A stretch of 5,787 nucleotides of DNA from an uncultured Bacteroides sp. (lineage in GTDB: Bacteria > Bacteroidota > Bacteroidia > Bacteroidales > Bacteroidaceae), in NCBI GenBank assembly GCA_900557355.1, contig USSR01000458.1:1-5787 (forward strand), written 5' to 3'. The translations under genes and the position numbers were made by a program. A model generated the notes under the pieces. It saw only the letters and a program-made list of their open reading frames with translations, was not told where the DNA came from and did not search any database. This document shows, piece by piece, positions 1 to 5,787 of the stretch (position 1 is its first letter; each line of letters starts with the position of its first letter).

Positions 1-109
1 CACTTGTGGATTGCCACCCCTCTAAATGTTTTTGTTTCGTCTGCGTTCCCATCATGGAAACGAAGCAATGAACGTCCAAGACTAAACGTGTCTCAGAATC
101 CCAGCAATG
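1..109. other. Window-edge stretch, no gene seen
   Basis: No convincing ORF lies here. It is the region just downstream of the leftward 170-residue gene. A weak interrupted inverted repeat (TTCGT and TTCC on the left, GGAA and ACGAA on the right, around 35-67) could be a poor terminator for that gene. The stem has a five-base bulge and only a short A-rich tract follows, so this is not called as a terminator. Confidence 0.4.
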
Positions 110-622
110 TTAAGCCGCAGTTACCGCCGAACCAGACGTAGCAGATGCTTCGCTCGGCGTCTCCTGCACATTGGAACTGCTGTTGGCATAGAGTTTCTTC
201 TCATCCACGTAAAGCGGTTCGGTGAACATCTTCACCCGCTCTCCGAGGACGGCTTCCACTCCCTCAATCAAAACCCTCTTCGCCGTCTTTTCGCTCTCAA
301 AAAGAATATGTTGAGCAACGGTTTTAGGGGCAAGACCGAGGTTGTCGCAAGCCTTGTTAAAACGCATGGAATCAAGCAGCAATTTTTCGCTTTGGCTCAA
401 TAAATCAAGCCAAAACCGCAAATCGTCTGCATAGTACTTGCCGATACAAGCCTTAATACACTCACGTTTGACACTCGTACTCTTAACGATTTGTGCATTG
501 AATTTCTTCCGTGCATCGTCAAGGACTTTCCAAACGGGCGATTTAGGTGTGCGGCCTTTGCCAGCGTTTTTCTTGGTTGCGACCTTCGCTTCAACAGTCA
601 ATTCGGGATTTTTTCCGTTCAT
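110..622 (-). CDS. Hypothetical 170-residue protein with basic N-terminus
   Basis: I do not recognise this family. The N-terminal 40 residues are rich in Lys, Gly and Thr and look disordered and nucleic-acid friendly. Residues about 50-125 look helical, and the segment around 92-108 (NLGLAPKTVAQHILFES) has a faint helix-turn-helix look that is too weak to call. The tail from about 147 is low-complexity Ser/Ala/Thr/Glu. No signal peptide or membrane segment is visible. The ATG at 622 is the first possible start, because an in-frame stop lies about 45 bases upstream. A promoter about 120 bases upstream and absence of a rival gene on the other strand support it being real. It is transcribed away from the repeat region and the HTH gene, and its G+C content is visibly higher than that of the right half of the window. 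Rightward ORFs over the same bases look like shadows. Confidence 0.65.
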   Translation of the reverse strand: MNGKNPELTVEAKVATKKNAGKGRTPKSPVWKVLDDARKKFNAQIVKSTSVKRECIKACIGKYYADDLRFWLDLLSQSEKLLLDSMRFNKACDNLGLAPKTVAQHILFESEKTAKRVLIEGVEAVLGERVKMFTEPLYVDEKKLYANSSSNVQETPSEASATSGSAVTAA

Positions 623-631
623 GAAAAATGA

Positions 632-650
632 TTTAATTGGAGTAATTAAA
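632..650 (-). promoter_or_regulatory. 7-5-7 inverted repeat next to the start codon
   Basis: TTTAATT (632-638) and AATTAAA (644-650) are perfect inverted copies around a five-base spacer. They end about ten bases upstream of the ATG of the 170-residue gene. The repeat could be an operator half-site pair, or in RNA a weak A/U stem near the ribosome entry site. The symmetry is seen; the role is inferred. Confidence 0.4.
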
Positions 651-671
651 CACCTGCTGATTTGTTAATTC

Positions 672-692
672 ATCCCGCGCAGGATACGGGAT
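672..692 (-). promoter_or_regulatory. Leader hairpin of the leftward gene
   Basis: ATCCCG (672-677) pairs with CGGGAT (687-692) around a nine-base loop. A second, smaller inverted repeat, ATTGC/GCAAT, lies at 700-717. Both fall in the predicted untranslated leader of the leftward gene, between its promoter and its start. They may be leader structures or protein-binding sites; no known riboswitch is recognised. Confidence 0.3.
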
Positions 693-741
693 ACCATATA
701 TTGCTGTTGAACGCAATGATTATCAAAGAACTTTCGGGCGT

Positions 742-773
742 CAAAAGTATATAATTATGTCTATTCAAGCAAG
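742..773 (-). promoter_or_regulatory. Bacteroidetes-type promoter, leftward
   Basis: Read on the minus strand, CTTG (773-770) is followed by exactly 20 bases and then TACTTTTG (749-742), matching the Bacteroides -33 TTTG and -7 TAnnTTTG pattern. Transcription would begin near 736, giving a leader of about 115 bases before the 170-residue gene. Confidence 0.6.
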
Positions 774-821
774 AAAAATACAATAAAATATACTAATTTT
801 ACTAAAATCAATTTATATGAT

Positions 822-837
822 TTACTAATATTAGTAA
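822..837. repeat. 16-base perfect palindrome
   Basis: TTACTAATATTAGTAA is its own reverse complement over all 16 bases. It sits at the left edge of the 32-33 base repeat array, and its TACTAATATTA core recurs at repeat junctions near 921 and 954. It could be a binding site for a dimeric regulator or an A/T-rich element of an origin. Confidence 0.55.
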
Positions 838-862
838 TTTCAACATTGCGCAGAGTGTAAAA

Positions 863-1026
863 GTAACGGTTGATACAATGTCATTCACCGTAATTGTTAC
901 GGTCAAATACACTGCATTTTTACTAATATTACACTCGGAAACTATGTTTTCATGCTAATATTACTGATGAATACAACGTTTTCACTCTAAATATTACGGT
1001 TGAATACCATGTTTGCGAGGTTTATA
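863..1026 (+). repeat. Iteron-like array, 32-33 base period
   Basis: Five imperfect direct repeats can be aligned by eye, starting near 863, 896, 929, 961 and 994. The best conserved parts are TTAC(GG) at the start, (T)GAATAC in the middle, then ATGTTTTCA, and CTAATA at the end. The successive TTAC/TAAC cytosines fall at 867, 900, 932, 964 and 997, so spacing is 33, 32, 32 and 33, about three helical turns. A degenerate sixth unit may lie at 831-862. TTCACTCTAAATA from the fourth unit recurs exactly at 1082-1094. Such spacing suits same-face binding by a protein, as with plasmid iterons or arrayed operators. The whole of 623-1267 lacks a gene; apart from this array, the palindromes and two promoters I see nothing else in it. 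Confidence 0.6.
887..903. repeat. 7-3-7 inverted repeat inside the array
   Basis: ACCGTAA (887-893) and TTACGGT (897-903) are perfect inverted copies separated by TTG. The right arm is the conserved start of a direct-repeat unit, so one unit head is present here in both orientations. This is typical of operator or iteron regions, where the same protein binds single and inverted sites. Confidence 0.5.
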
Positions 1027-1106
1027 TAACACTAATCCGATACTCGATTCCCGCCCAAAAAATCCCGCTTTTCATGTAAAATTCACTCTAAATACCAGCC
1101 CTTAAA

Positions 1107-1138
1107 CTTGCATTTATTAAAGATTTTTATTATATTTG
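1107..1138 (+). promoter_or_regulatory. Bacteroidetes-type promoter, rightward
   Basis: CTTG (1107-1110), then 20 bases, then TATATTTG (1131-1138) is a very good match to the Bacteroides -33/-7 pattern. Transcription would begin near 1145 and run through the leader hairpin into the two small ORFs and the HTH gene. It lies just downstream of the repeat array, so a repeat-binding protein could control it. Confidence 0.65.
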
Positions 1139-1193
1139 TAATATCAAATCCGAGAATAGGGAAAATTCTACTGCTTCCATAGAAAATAAGTTT

Positions 1194-1245
1194 ATAGGAC
1201 AAGATAAGGACGGCATTATTTGCTGTCCTTGTCTTTGCTTCCTAT
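1194..1245 (+). promoter_or_regulatory. Long leader hairpin
   Basis: Bases 1201-1214 pair with 1222-1235 around a seven-base loop: 14 consecutive pairs including two G-U wobbles. An outer six-pair stem, ATAGGA (1194-1199) with TCCTAT (1240-1245), extends it across a small internal loop. A run of six T begins at 1253, eight bases after the outer stem, which is rather far for a classical intrinsic terminator. It lies in the transcribed leader, 22 bases before the ATG at 1268. It could be an attenuator, a translation-control element or the target of an antisense RNA. Confidence 0.5.
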
Positions 1246-1267
1246 TTCCACATTTTTTGAGTGTGAA

Positions 1268-1408
1268 ATGAAGATTTCCTTTAATACTATCAATCCAGAA
1301 TCAAAAATTATGGAAGATACGGATAACGAGATAGTAGGTATTGCTCAAAACTGTCCTGTGCAAACTGCTCAAAAGTGTCCTATATATACACTACCTACTT
1401 ATACATAA
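1268..1408 (+). CDS. Small ORF, 46 residues, leader-peptide-like
   Basis: I do not recognise this peptide. The ATG at 1268 is preferred over an in-frame TTG at 1220, which lies within the leader hairpin. The C-terminal third carries an eight-residue tandem repeat (AQNCPVQT then AQKCPIYT), encoded by a visible 24-base DNA duplication at 1343-1390. The acidic middle (MEDTDNEIVG) and paired Cys-Pro motifs are its only marks. It lies between the leader hairpin and the next ORF, which starts 20 bases after its stop, so co-transcription is likely. Whether it is translated is uncertain. Confidence 0.35.
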   Translation: MKISFNTINPESKIMEDTDNEIVGIAQNCPVQTAQKCPIYTLPTYT

Positions 1409-1428
1409 CCTAATAAGTCTTTCAGACC

Positions 1429-1623
1429 ATGTACTACCATATCAAAGACCATAAATGCTTCGACAATCGCAAGCAGGCCAAAGACCATTACGGCATTGCC
1501 TGTTTCCGAAAATTGTTGCATCTAAAAGAAATCATATTTACGAACAATCAAAATTCCATTGCCAACGATGAATTATACCGTAATCCCCAAATCAATCGTG
1601 AACTTTCAGACGGGAAACAGTAA
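1429..1623 (+). CDS. Small hypothetical protein, 64 residues
   Basis: A compact basic protein (MYYHIKDHKCFDNRKQAKDHYG...) with protein-like composition and a possible helical DNA-binding part around residues 13-37, but no family I can name. The ATG at 1429 is the first in frame after the preceding small ORF. Its last 56 bases overlap the start of the HTH gene at 1568 in another frame, which suggests translational coupling. It probably belongs to the same transcript and may be an accessory partner of the HTH protein. No membrane segment or signal peptide is seen. Confidence 0.5.
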   Translation: MYYHIKDHKCFDNRKQAKDHYGIACFRKLLHLKEIIFTNNQNSIANDELYRNPQINRELSDGKQ

Positions 1624-2428
1624 ACCCGTCGATATTTACGTGTGAGCAACCATTAAATGTTGTTCCAATCACGAGACGAACATTTCCCATGTAACAGAAG
1701 AAAAGCTATCCTTACTGACGGGATTGGATGAACGAACAATCCGACGTGTTATCAAACGCTTAAAGGATGCAGGTTACCTGACCGTACAGACTACCATTAA
1801 AGAAGATGCAGACAGAGGATTTATAAAGCGAAATTCCTACTATATAAAGCCAGCAAACAAAAACTATTTCTTCCTCGACAACAGTTTCTTTAAGCGGAAC
1901 TATCCCGCCAAGATTGCAGGCTTCCTGCTCTTATTAAAGGCAATATGCCTTAATAATACGGATACCATCCAATGAAGCAATTCCCAAATTGCAAAGAGTA
2001 TCGGTTTATCGAGGAACACAACCACAGTCCTCATTAAAGAGTGCCTGCAATTAAGGCTTATAAAGCCTATTTCTAAAGGCTATGAACTGACGGCAGGCTG
2101 TTTTATCAATTCCTCTGTTAAAAAGACCAATGCAGGGATTTATAAGGAGATATGCGATTTCTGCAAGGTGAAAGGTGTTGCCGTTCCCAAGTGGGATAAA
2201 CGAGCGATGTCCGTACTGCTTATCAAGTATAATGCAATAGGCTTATCGAGAACAGAGCCAATAAGCATAACCTACCAACTCGATAAACGATGCAAGACTC
2301 TACCCGAAAAGGTATCGTTGGCCTATTTTATAAAGGTGCTCGATATGCAGGAACAATATAAAGCCGTATCGGAACGAGCAGAACAAGCAAAACAGTTTAA
2401 GGAAGAGTTCAAAGGTTTTGAGTTTTAG
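1568..2428 (+). pseudogene. Two-helix-turn-helix protein interrupted by two TGA codons
   Basis: From ATG at 1568 to TAG at 2428 one frame encodes 286 codons, broken only by TGA at 1643-1645 (codon 26) and 1973-1975 (codon 136). Reading through gives one coherent protein starting MNYTVIPKSIVNFQ. One winged-helix-like HTH lies at about residues 43-71 (EEKLSLLTGLDERTIRRVIK, then AGYL), and a second at about 138-166 (NSQIAKSIGLSRNTTTVLIK). The C-terminal tail is charged and helical, rich in Glu, Lys and Gln. The second TGA lies directly before the second HTH, so no single fragment keeps both. Both stops could have been TGG (Trp); TGG is still used for Trp near codon 207. The arrangement of two HTH domains beside iteron-like repeats resembles a replication initiator or element regulator, but I cannot assign it to Rep_3 or another named family. 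Best read as a recent pseudogene; a restart at TTG 1724 could still express the first HTH domain. Confidence 0.65.
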
Positions 2429-2462
2429 ATAGTCAGCAAATAAATCATCCATATCCAGCCCT

Positions 2463-2476
2463 CATGCTTACGCATG
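2463..2476 (+). terminator. Weak hairpin after the HTH pseudogene
   Basis: CATGC and GCATG form a five-pair stem with a four-base loop, 35 bases after the stop of the HTH gene; a short T run follows at 2483-2486. The stem is short and not followed directly by a T tract, so termination here is only possible. Confidence 0.25.
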
Positions 2477-2524
2477 CAGTGCTTTTCCCATTTAATAAGA
2501 ATAAGAATATGACATAGTTTGCGG

Positions 2525-2578
2525 ATATTTGATTTATATAGACCTTATTAATTGTGTCATCAGCTATTAATCAAATAT
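2525..2578. promoter_or_regulatory. Inverted repeat upstream of KAP promoter
   Basis: ATATTTGATT (2525-2534) and AATCAAATAT (2569-2578) are perfect ten-base inverted copies separated by 34 bases. A nine-base direct repeat, ATTTATATA, overlaps both arms (2532-2540 and 2577-2585), and TATTAAT occurs twice between them. All lie about 40-95 bases before the promoter -7 element. This layout would suit a repressor or activator binding pair, but A/T-rich DNA gives such matches fairly easily. Confidence 0.35.
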
Positions 2579-2618
2579 TTATATAAAATCAAAAGTATCT
2601 GTGTTCTAAAATATTCAC

Positions 2619-2626
2619 TATATTTG
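2619..2626 (+). promoter_or_regulatory. Promoter -7 element of the KAP gene
   Basis: TATATTTG is identical to the -7 element at 1131-1138. No good TTG lies at the expected 19-21 base distance upstream; the nearest candidate (TCTG at 2598-2601) is 17 bases away. The promoter may thus be weak or need an activator. Predicted start is near 2632, leaving a leader of about 27 bases. Confidence 0.5.
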
Positions 2627-2658
2627 CAATAAAGAATTTTACTCAAACTTATCTAACC

Positions 2659-5600
2659 ATGAGACGACAATTTATACTTGACAAAGAGATTGTCCTAAAT
2701 GAGCAAACCGATTTGTTAAATACAGCGGGATATGCCAAAAATATAACTAAAATAATCCAGAATGCCCCTCAAGGGCGTGTATTTACCATCGGTCTTTTTG
2801 GAAGTTGGGGGTCAGGAAAATCATCAATTATTGAAACCGTAAGAGAGAATTTGACAAAGAATAGAAAGTCAAAAGTCAAATTCATATCTTATGATGCGTG
2901 GAAATACGTTAATGATTCTTTCAGAAGAATGTTTTTGTTTGAAGTTCAAAGAGGGCTTGGACATCAAAGAACGTCCCTAATGGATAAGTTCTATCAAAAT
3001 AGTAGTCAAGATATAGATGTCAAGAATAAAATTTCACCCCTGAAAATATTTTCACTAATCGCCGCATTAATAATTACGATTATCTTGGTGCAATTTTCCG
3101 TTCAGGAAATTGATACTAAAGTTTCTATATATTCTATTATAGCTCTTGTAGGAGTGTTGGGCGGAATATTAACAGGTGCTTTCAACCAACTTAAAGTATC
3201 TGTCCAAAGACCTCATATTTTTGCGCCAGAACAATTCGAGCAATGTTTTAAAGAAATGATAGAGGCAACGCTAAAGCCAGATATATTGAAACGCGTTTTA
3301 GAGTTTATTTTACCGAACACGGACCGTCAGAAACAAATAATAATAGTAATTGACAATGTGGATAGATGTAATAATGAACAGGCGTATAATCTATTAACAG
3401 ACATCAAAACATTCTTAAGTAATGAACCATATAATATTATCTTTATTATTCCTGTGGATGATGAGGCATTGAGGAAACACATATTAGGTTCAGTAAAAAA
3501 CGTAACGGACGATTGCGCAAAGGAAAAAGAGGAGTTTTTACGTAAATTTTTTAATGTTGCGATAAGAATAAAACCGCATCAACCAACTGAAATGTATGAA
3601 TTTGCAAAAAAACTAAACGATAAATATAATCTAGAGTTTTCTAACGCAACTATCAATATTGCATCTAAAGAGTATGCAAGAAATCCTCGTCGTATTATCC
3701 AATTATTCAATAATCTATCGGCAGAATTAAATAATTTCCCTGCAGATTTTGCAGTAAAATATGAAACTTTAATTTGTAAATTATTAATAATACGAGAGGA
3801 GTATTATGCTTATTATCAAGAGGTATTACAAGACTATTCTCTATTCGAGAAAGGTATTGTTCCAAAGAGTTTAGAGAAAAATTCGGAACTCAAACGCTTA
3901 TTGGATGATACCAGAAGTTATACATCTAATTGCGATAGTTTTGTCATTTCTAAAATACTAACAAATTCGGATAGCCTATTTGCCGATATACCACAAAAAA
4001 TAAAGGATATAATAGATTCGCATAATGTTACAGATGCATTGAAGGAGCTTCCAATATGGCTTGCTGAAAATGTTTCGCATTTAGACAAATTAACTACTTA
4101 TTGCCTACATAATATAGATAGAACGATAAGACATAAACTATGGGATACTGAATTCAAAGCATATTTTGAGTTTATTGCAGCAGTCAATCCATCAGTACAA
4201 TTTACATATAATGACAATTTAAGATTTGAAGAAAAATTCAGATTGTCATTAGATGAAATTATCGTTGTTGCAAATAACCCAGAACAGATTGTAGCCTATT
4301 CTTGTAATTTATATAGGCAAGGATTACGATACATAACAGACGGTATCTCATCATACCTTCTAAAGAACGAGCGTTCTGCTGGGATTTGGGATAGTTATTT
4401 TCATGAATGTATCCGACAATATAATGATGCCTCTGTAATAAAACCTTTAGGTGTACTATTCACCAAGGTGTATAAACAAGACCATTTCTCTTTGACCGAA
4501 CTAAATCAAGCGCAAATAGATTATTTGGTTAATGACGATTTACTTTCATATGCAATAGAGCAATGGCCAGATTTAGACAATGATAATATTTACATCAAGG
4601 ATGTTGTATACATATCACAGAAGCGCCAGATTTCAGAAAATGTTGTTATAAAGATTTATGAGAAAATACACCATATTTTAGGAGACTTGAGGGGCGTTTC
4701 TCAAAGTATTATTCTAGAAAAATTGAAAGCCATAAATATTGTGACAGAAAATTTATCATTAACCAATAATCTGCCCTCTATTCAAAATATTGTTACTCTA
4801 ATCGCTGGAACGAGGCCAATGCCTCATCCCTCATATCCATCACATCGGAATTACGATCAAAACATTAGGTTTATAGATGAGTGTACTAATGATGATACAG
4901 CCATTGAAACCGTTGTTAAATTTGGTTGCATTACATATAAGGTGTCAAGTGGTCGAATTGCAATTGACAATATAATAGATCCATTCTTCGCTCAATCCTC
5001 AAATATAATTTTAGATCAATTATTATGGTTAAAAAATAGATGGGGATTTAACTTGTATCCTTTGGCGAATTATATTCTTAAATTCAAGTCGTATAACAAC
5101 GATAAATTAATGGAATTATTTGCAGATCATTTTACAGCTAAACCTAACAATAGGTATATTCTTTCGGAAGAAATAATACAAACGAAATTAGATGAGATGT
5201 TAAAATTTGCCATTCAACATAATAGTTCCCAAATGTTTGATTGGTTGAATGCAATTTCTCTTAAAAGTGAGAGGATTAAAGCTATGTTAATTCCTATTAT
5301 ATCGGAAAAAACGATTGCAGATATACAAACTTTACCAAAGGACTTGATGAATCTGGCTGTAAATAGTATCAATAAAACAAACATTGAAAATTATAAGAAA
5401 TATCCAGACTTCTTAACTTATCTGGCTCAAAATGGTAATATGCAACAGAAAAGTTATTTAGCAGGGATGTTCTCTGATATGCTAAATAAAAATGAGAATG
5501 TAAATGTCGTATTAGGCATAATACAGTCATTCAATTCATTAAAACAGGTAGATTGCAAGTTGCTTACAACGCAAATACAACGCATAATGGAGGGGCTAGA

Positions 5601-5700
5601 TAGTCTACCAGATGATAATGAATATTTAACAGCGATGAGTTACTTAAATTCTTTACTTCAACCATTAACACGCGCAAAAGAAGATAAAAAAACAGCGTAA
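2659..5700 (+). CDS. KAP-family P-loop NTPase, membrane-anchored, 1013 residues
   Basis: The N-terminal 355 residues carry the marks of the KAP NTPase family. Walker A is GSWGSGKS (48-55). The ISYDAWKY segment (76-83) is the conserved aromatic stretch that follows. Two hydrophobic helices (about 129-148 and 155-175) lie between the Walker motifs. Walker B is IIIVIDNVDRC (227-237, Asp232 and Asp235). A sensor-like IIFIIPVDD lies at 260-268, EFLRKFFNV at 292-300 and NPRRIIQLF at 342-350. The helix pair should form a hairpin that anchors the ATPase on the cytoplasmic face of the inner membrane. Residues about 360-1013 are mostly helical, without a domain I recognise. The ATG at 2659 fits the promoter and leaves a normal N-terminus. 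The gene stands alone between its own promoter and terminator and is A/T-rich. All key NTPase residues are intact. Some relatives, such as PifA of plasmid F, exclude phages, so a defence role is plausible but inferred. Confidence 0.85.
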   Translation: MRRQFILDKEIVLNEQTDLLNTAGYAKNITKIIQNAPQGRVFTIGLFGSWGSGKSSIIETVRENLTKNRKSKVKFISYDAWKYVNDSFRRMFLFEVQRGLGHQRTSLMDKFYQNSSQDIDVKNKISPLKIFSLIAALIITIILVQFSVQEIDTKVSIYSIIALVGVLGGILTGAFNQLKVSVQRPHIFAPEQFEQCFKEMIEATLKPDILKRVLEFILPNTDRQKQIIIVIDNVDRCNNEQAYNLLTDIKTFLSNEPYNIIFIIPVDDEALRKHILGSVKNVTDDCAKEKEEFLRKFFNVAIRIKPHQPTEMYEFAKKLNDKYNLEFSNATINIASKEYARNPRRIIQLFNNLSAELNNFPADFAVKYETLICKLLIIREEYYAYYQEVLQDYSLFEKGIVPKSLEKNSELKRLLDDTRSYTSNCDSFVISKILTNSDSLFADIPQKIKDIIDSHNVTDALKELPIWLAENVSHLDKLTTYCLHNIDRTIRHKLWDTEFKAYFEFIAAVNPSVQFTYNDNLRFEEKFRLSLDEIIVVANNPEQIVAYSCNLYRQGLRYITDGISSYLLKNERSAGIWDSYFHECIRQYNDASVIKPLGVLFTKVYKQDHFSLTELNQAQIDYLVNDDLLSYAIEQWPDLDNDNIYIKDVVYISQKRQISENVVIKIYEKIHHILGDLRGVSQSIILEKLKAINIVTENLSLTNNLPSIQNIVTLIAGTRPMPHPSYPSHRNYDQNIRFIDECTNDDTAIETVVKFGCITYKVSSGRIAIDNIIDPFFAQSSNIILDQLLWLKNRWGFNLYPLANYILKFKSYNNDKLMELFADHFTAKPNNRYILSEEIIQTKLDEMLKFAIQHNSSQMFDWLNAISLKSERIKAMLIPIISEKTIADIQTLPKDLMNLAVNSINKTNIENYKKYPDFLTYLAQNGNMQQKSYLAGMFSDMLNKNENVNVVLGIIQSFNSLKQVDCKLLTTQIQRIMEGLDSLPDDNEYLTAMSYLNSLLQPLTRAKEDKKTA

Positions 5701-5705
5701 TATTG

Positions 5706-5735
5706 GGGATGCCATCGTTTTGGCATCCCTTTTTT
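5706..5735 (+). terminator. Intrinsic terminator of the KAP gene
   Basis: GGGATGCCA (5706-5714) and TGGCATCCC (5721-5729) form a perfect nine-pair stem with a six-base loop, followed at once by six T. It begins five bases after the KAP stop codon, so the gene very likely ends its transcript here. Confidence 0.92.
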
Positions 5736-5787
5736 ATCCTGCCCACAAACAGATACATGAATCAAAGCCCCCTCCCTATTGTCAATT

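Noticed and set aside
107..668. Rightward and alternative-frame ORFs over 107-403, 438-668 and 397-594
   Set aside because: They lie opposite or out of frame with the 170-residue gene, have irregular composition, and lack promoters in a sensible place; they look like shadows.
831..1100. Degenerate CRISPR array
   Set aside because: The similarity runs through most of the 32-33 base unit, leaving no unique spacers, and no cas gene is present.
1153..1169. Small AGAAT/ATTCT hairpin in the rightward leader
   Set aside because: A five-pair A/T-rich stem is expected by chance in this composition.
1643..1975. UGA as a normal Trp codon across the window
   Set aside because: The KAP gene is 1013 codons long without any in-frame TGA and uses TGG for all Trp, and the HTH frame itself also uses TGG; decay is simpler.
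1429..2428. A single 64-residue-ORF-plus-HTH protein joined by a frameshift near 1615
   Set aside because: The HTH frame has its own ATG at 1568 with a convincing protein start (MNYTVIPKSIVNFQ), so no frameshift is needed and two overlapping genes explain the data better.
2590..2597. Leftward promoter -7 box (CAAAAGTA on the plus strand) before the KAP gene
   Set aside because: It has no matching -33 element at the right distance and no leftward gene downstream.
5564..5758. Leftward 64-residue ORF at the right end
   Set aside because: It runs through the intrinsic terminator and antisense to the KAP C-terminus, and its hydrophobic pattern reflects the opposite strand.

Overview
The window looks like an accessory region of a Bacteroidales (Bacteroides-like) genome or mobile element. 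The main evidence is promoters of the Bacteroidetes sigma-ABfr type (a TTG core, about 20 bases, then TAnnTTTG), A/T-rich start regions without Shine-Dalgarno sequences, and the general protein style. No rRNA, tRNA, CRISPR array, transposase or integrase was seen.

Left part (1-773): one leftward gene for an unrecognised 170-residue protein with a basic N-terminus. It has a good promoter about 120 bases upstream and several small inverted repeats in its leader. Its base composition is visibly richer in G+C than the rest of the window.

Middle (774-2428): a long A/T-rich intergenic region holds about five imperfect direct repeats with a 32-33 base period, plus two perfect short palindromes. It is followed by a strong rightward promoter and a leader with a long imperfect hairpin. 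Next come a 46-residue ORF with a tandem peptide repeat, a 64-residue ORF, and, overlapping the latter in another frame, a gene for a 286-codon protein with two helix-turn-helix segments. That last gene is interrupted by two in-frame TGA codons and is otherwise fully open. Iteron-like repeats beside a two-HTH protein suggest the remains of a replication or control module of a plasmid or integrated element; this is inference.

Right part (2429-5787): a free-standing gene for a 1013-residue KAP-family P-loop NTPase, with two transmembrane helices inserted between Walker A and Walker B. It has its own promoter, possible operator repeats and a textbook intrinsic terminator. Some KAP NTPases (for example PifA of plasmid F) act in phage exclusion, so this single-gene unit is a plausible but unproven anti-phage system. 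It is the most interesting gene here. About 630 residues of its C-terminal part match nothing I recognise.
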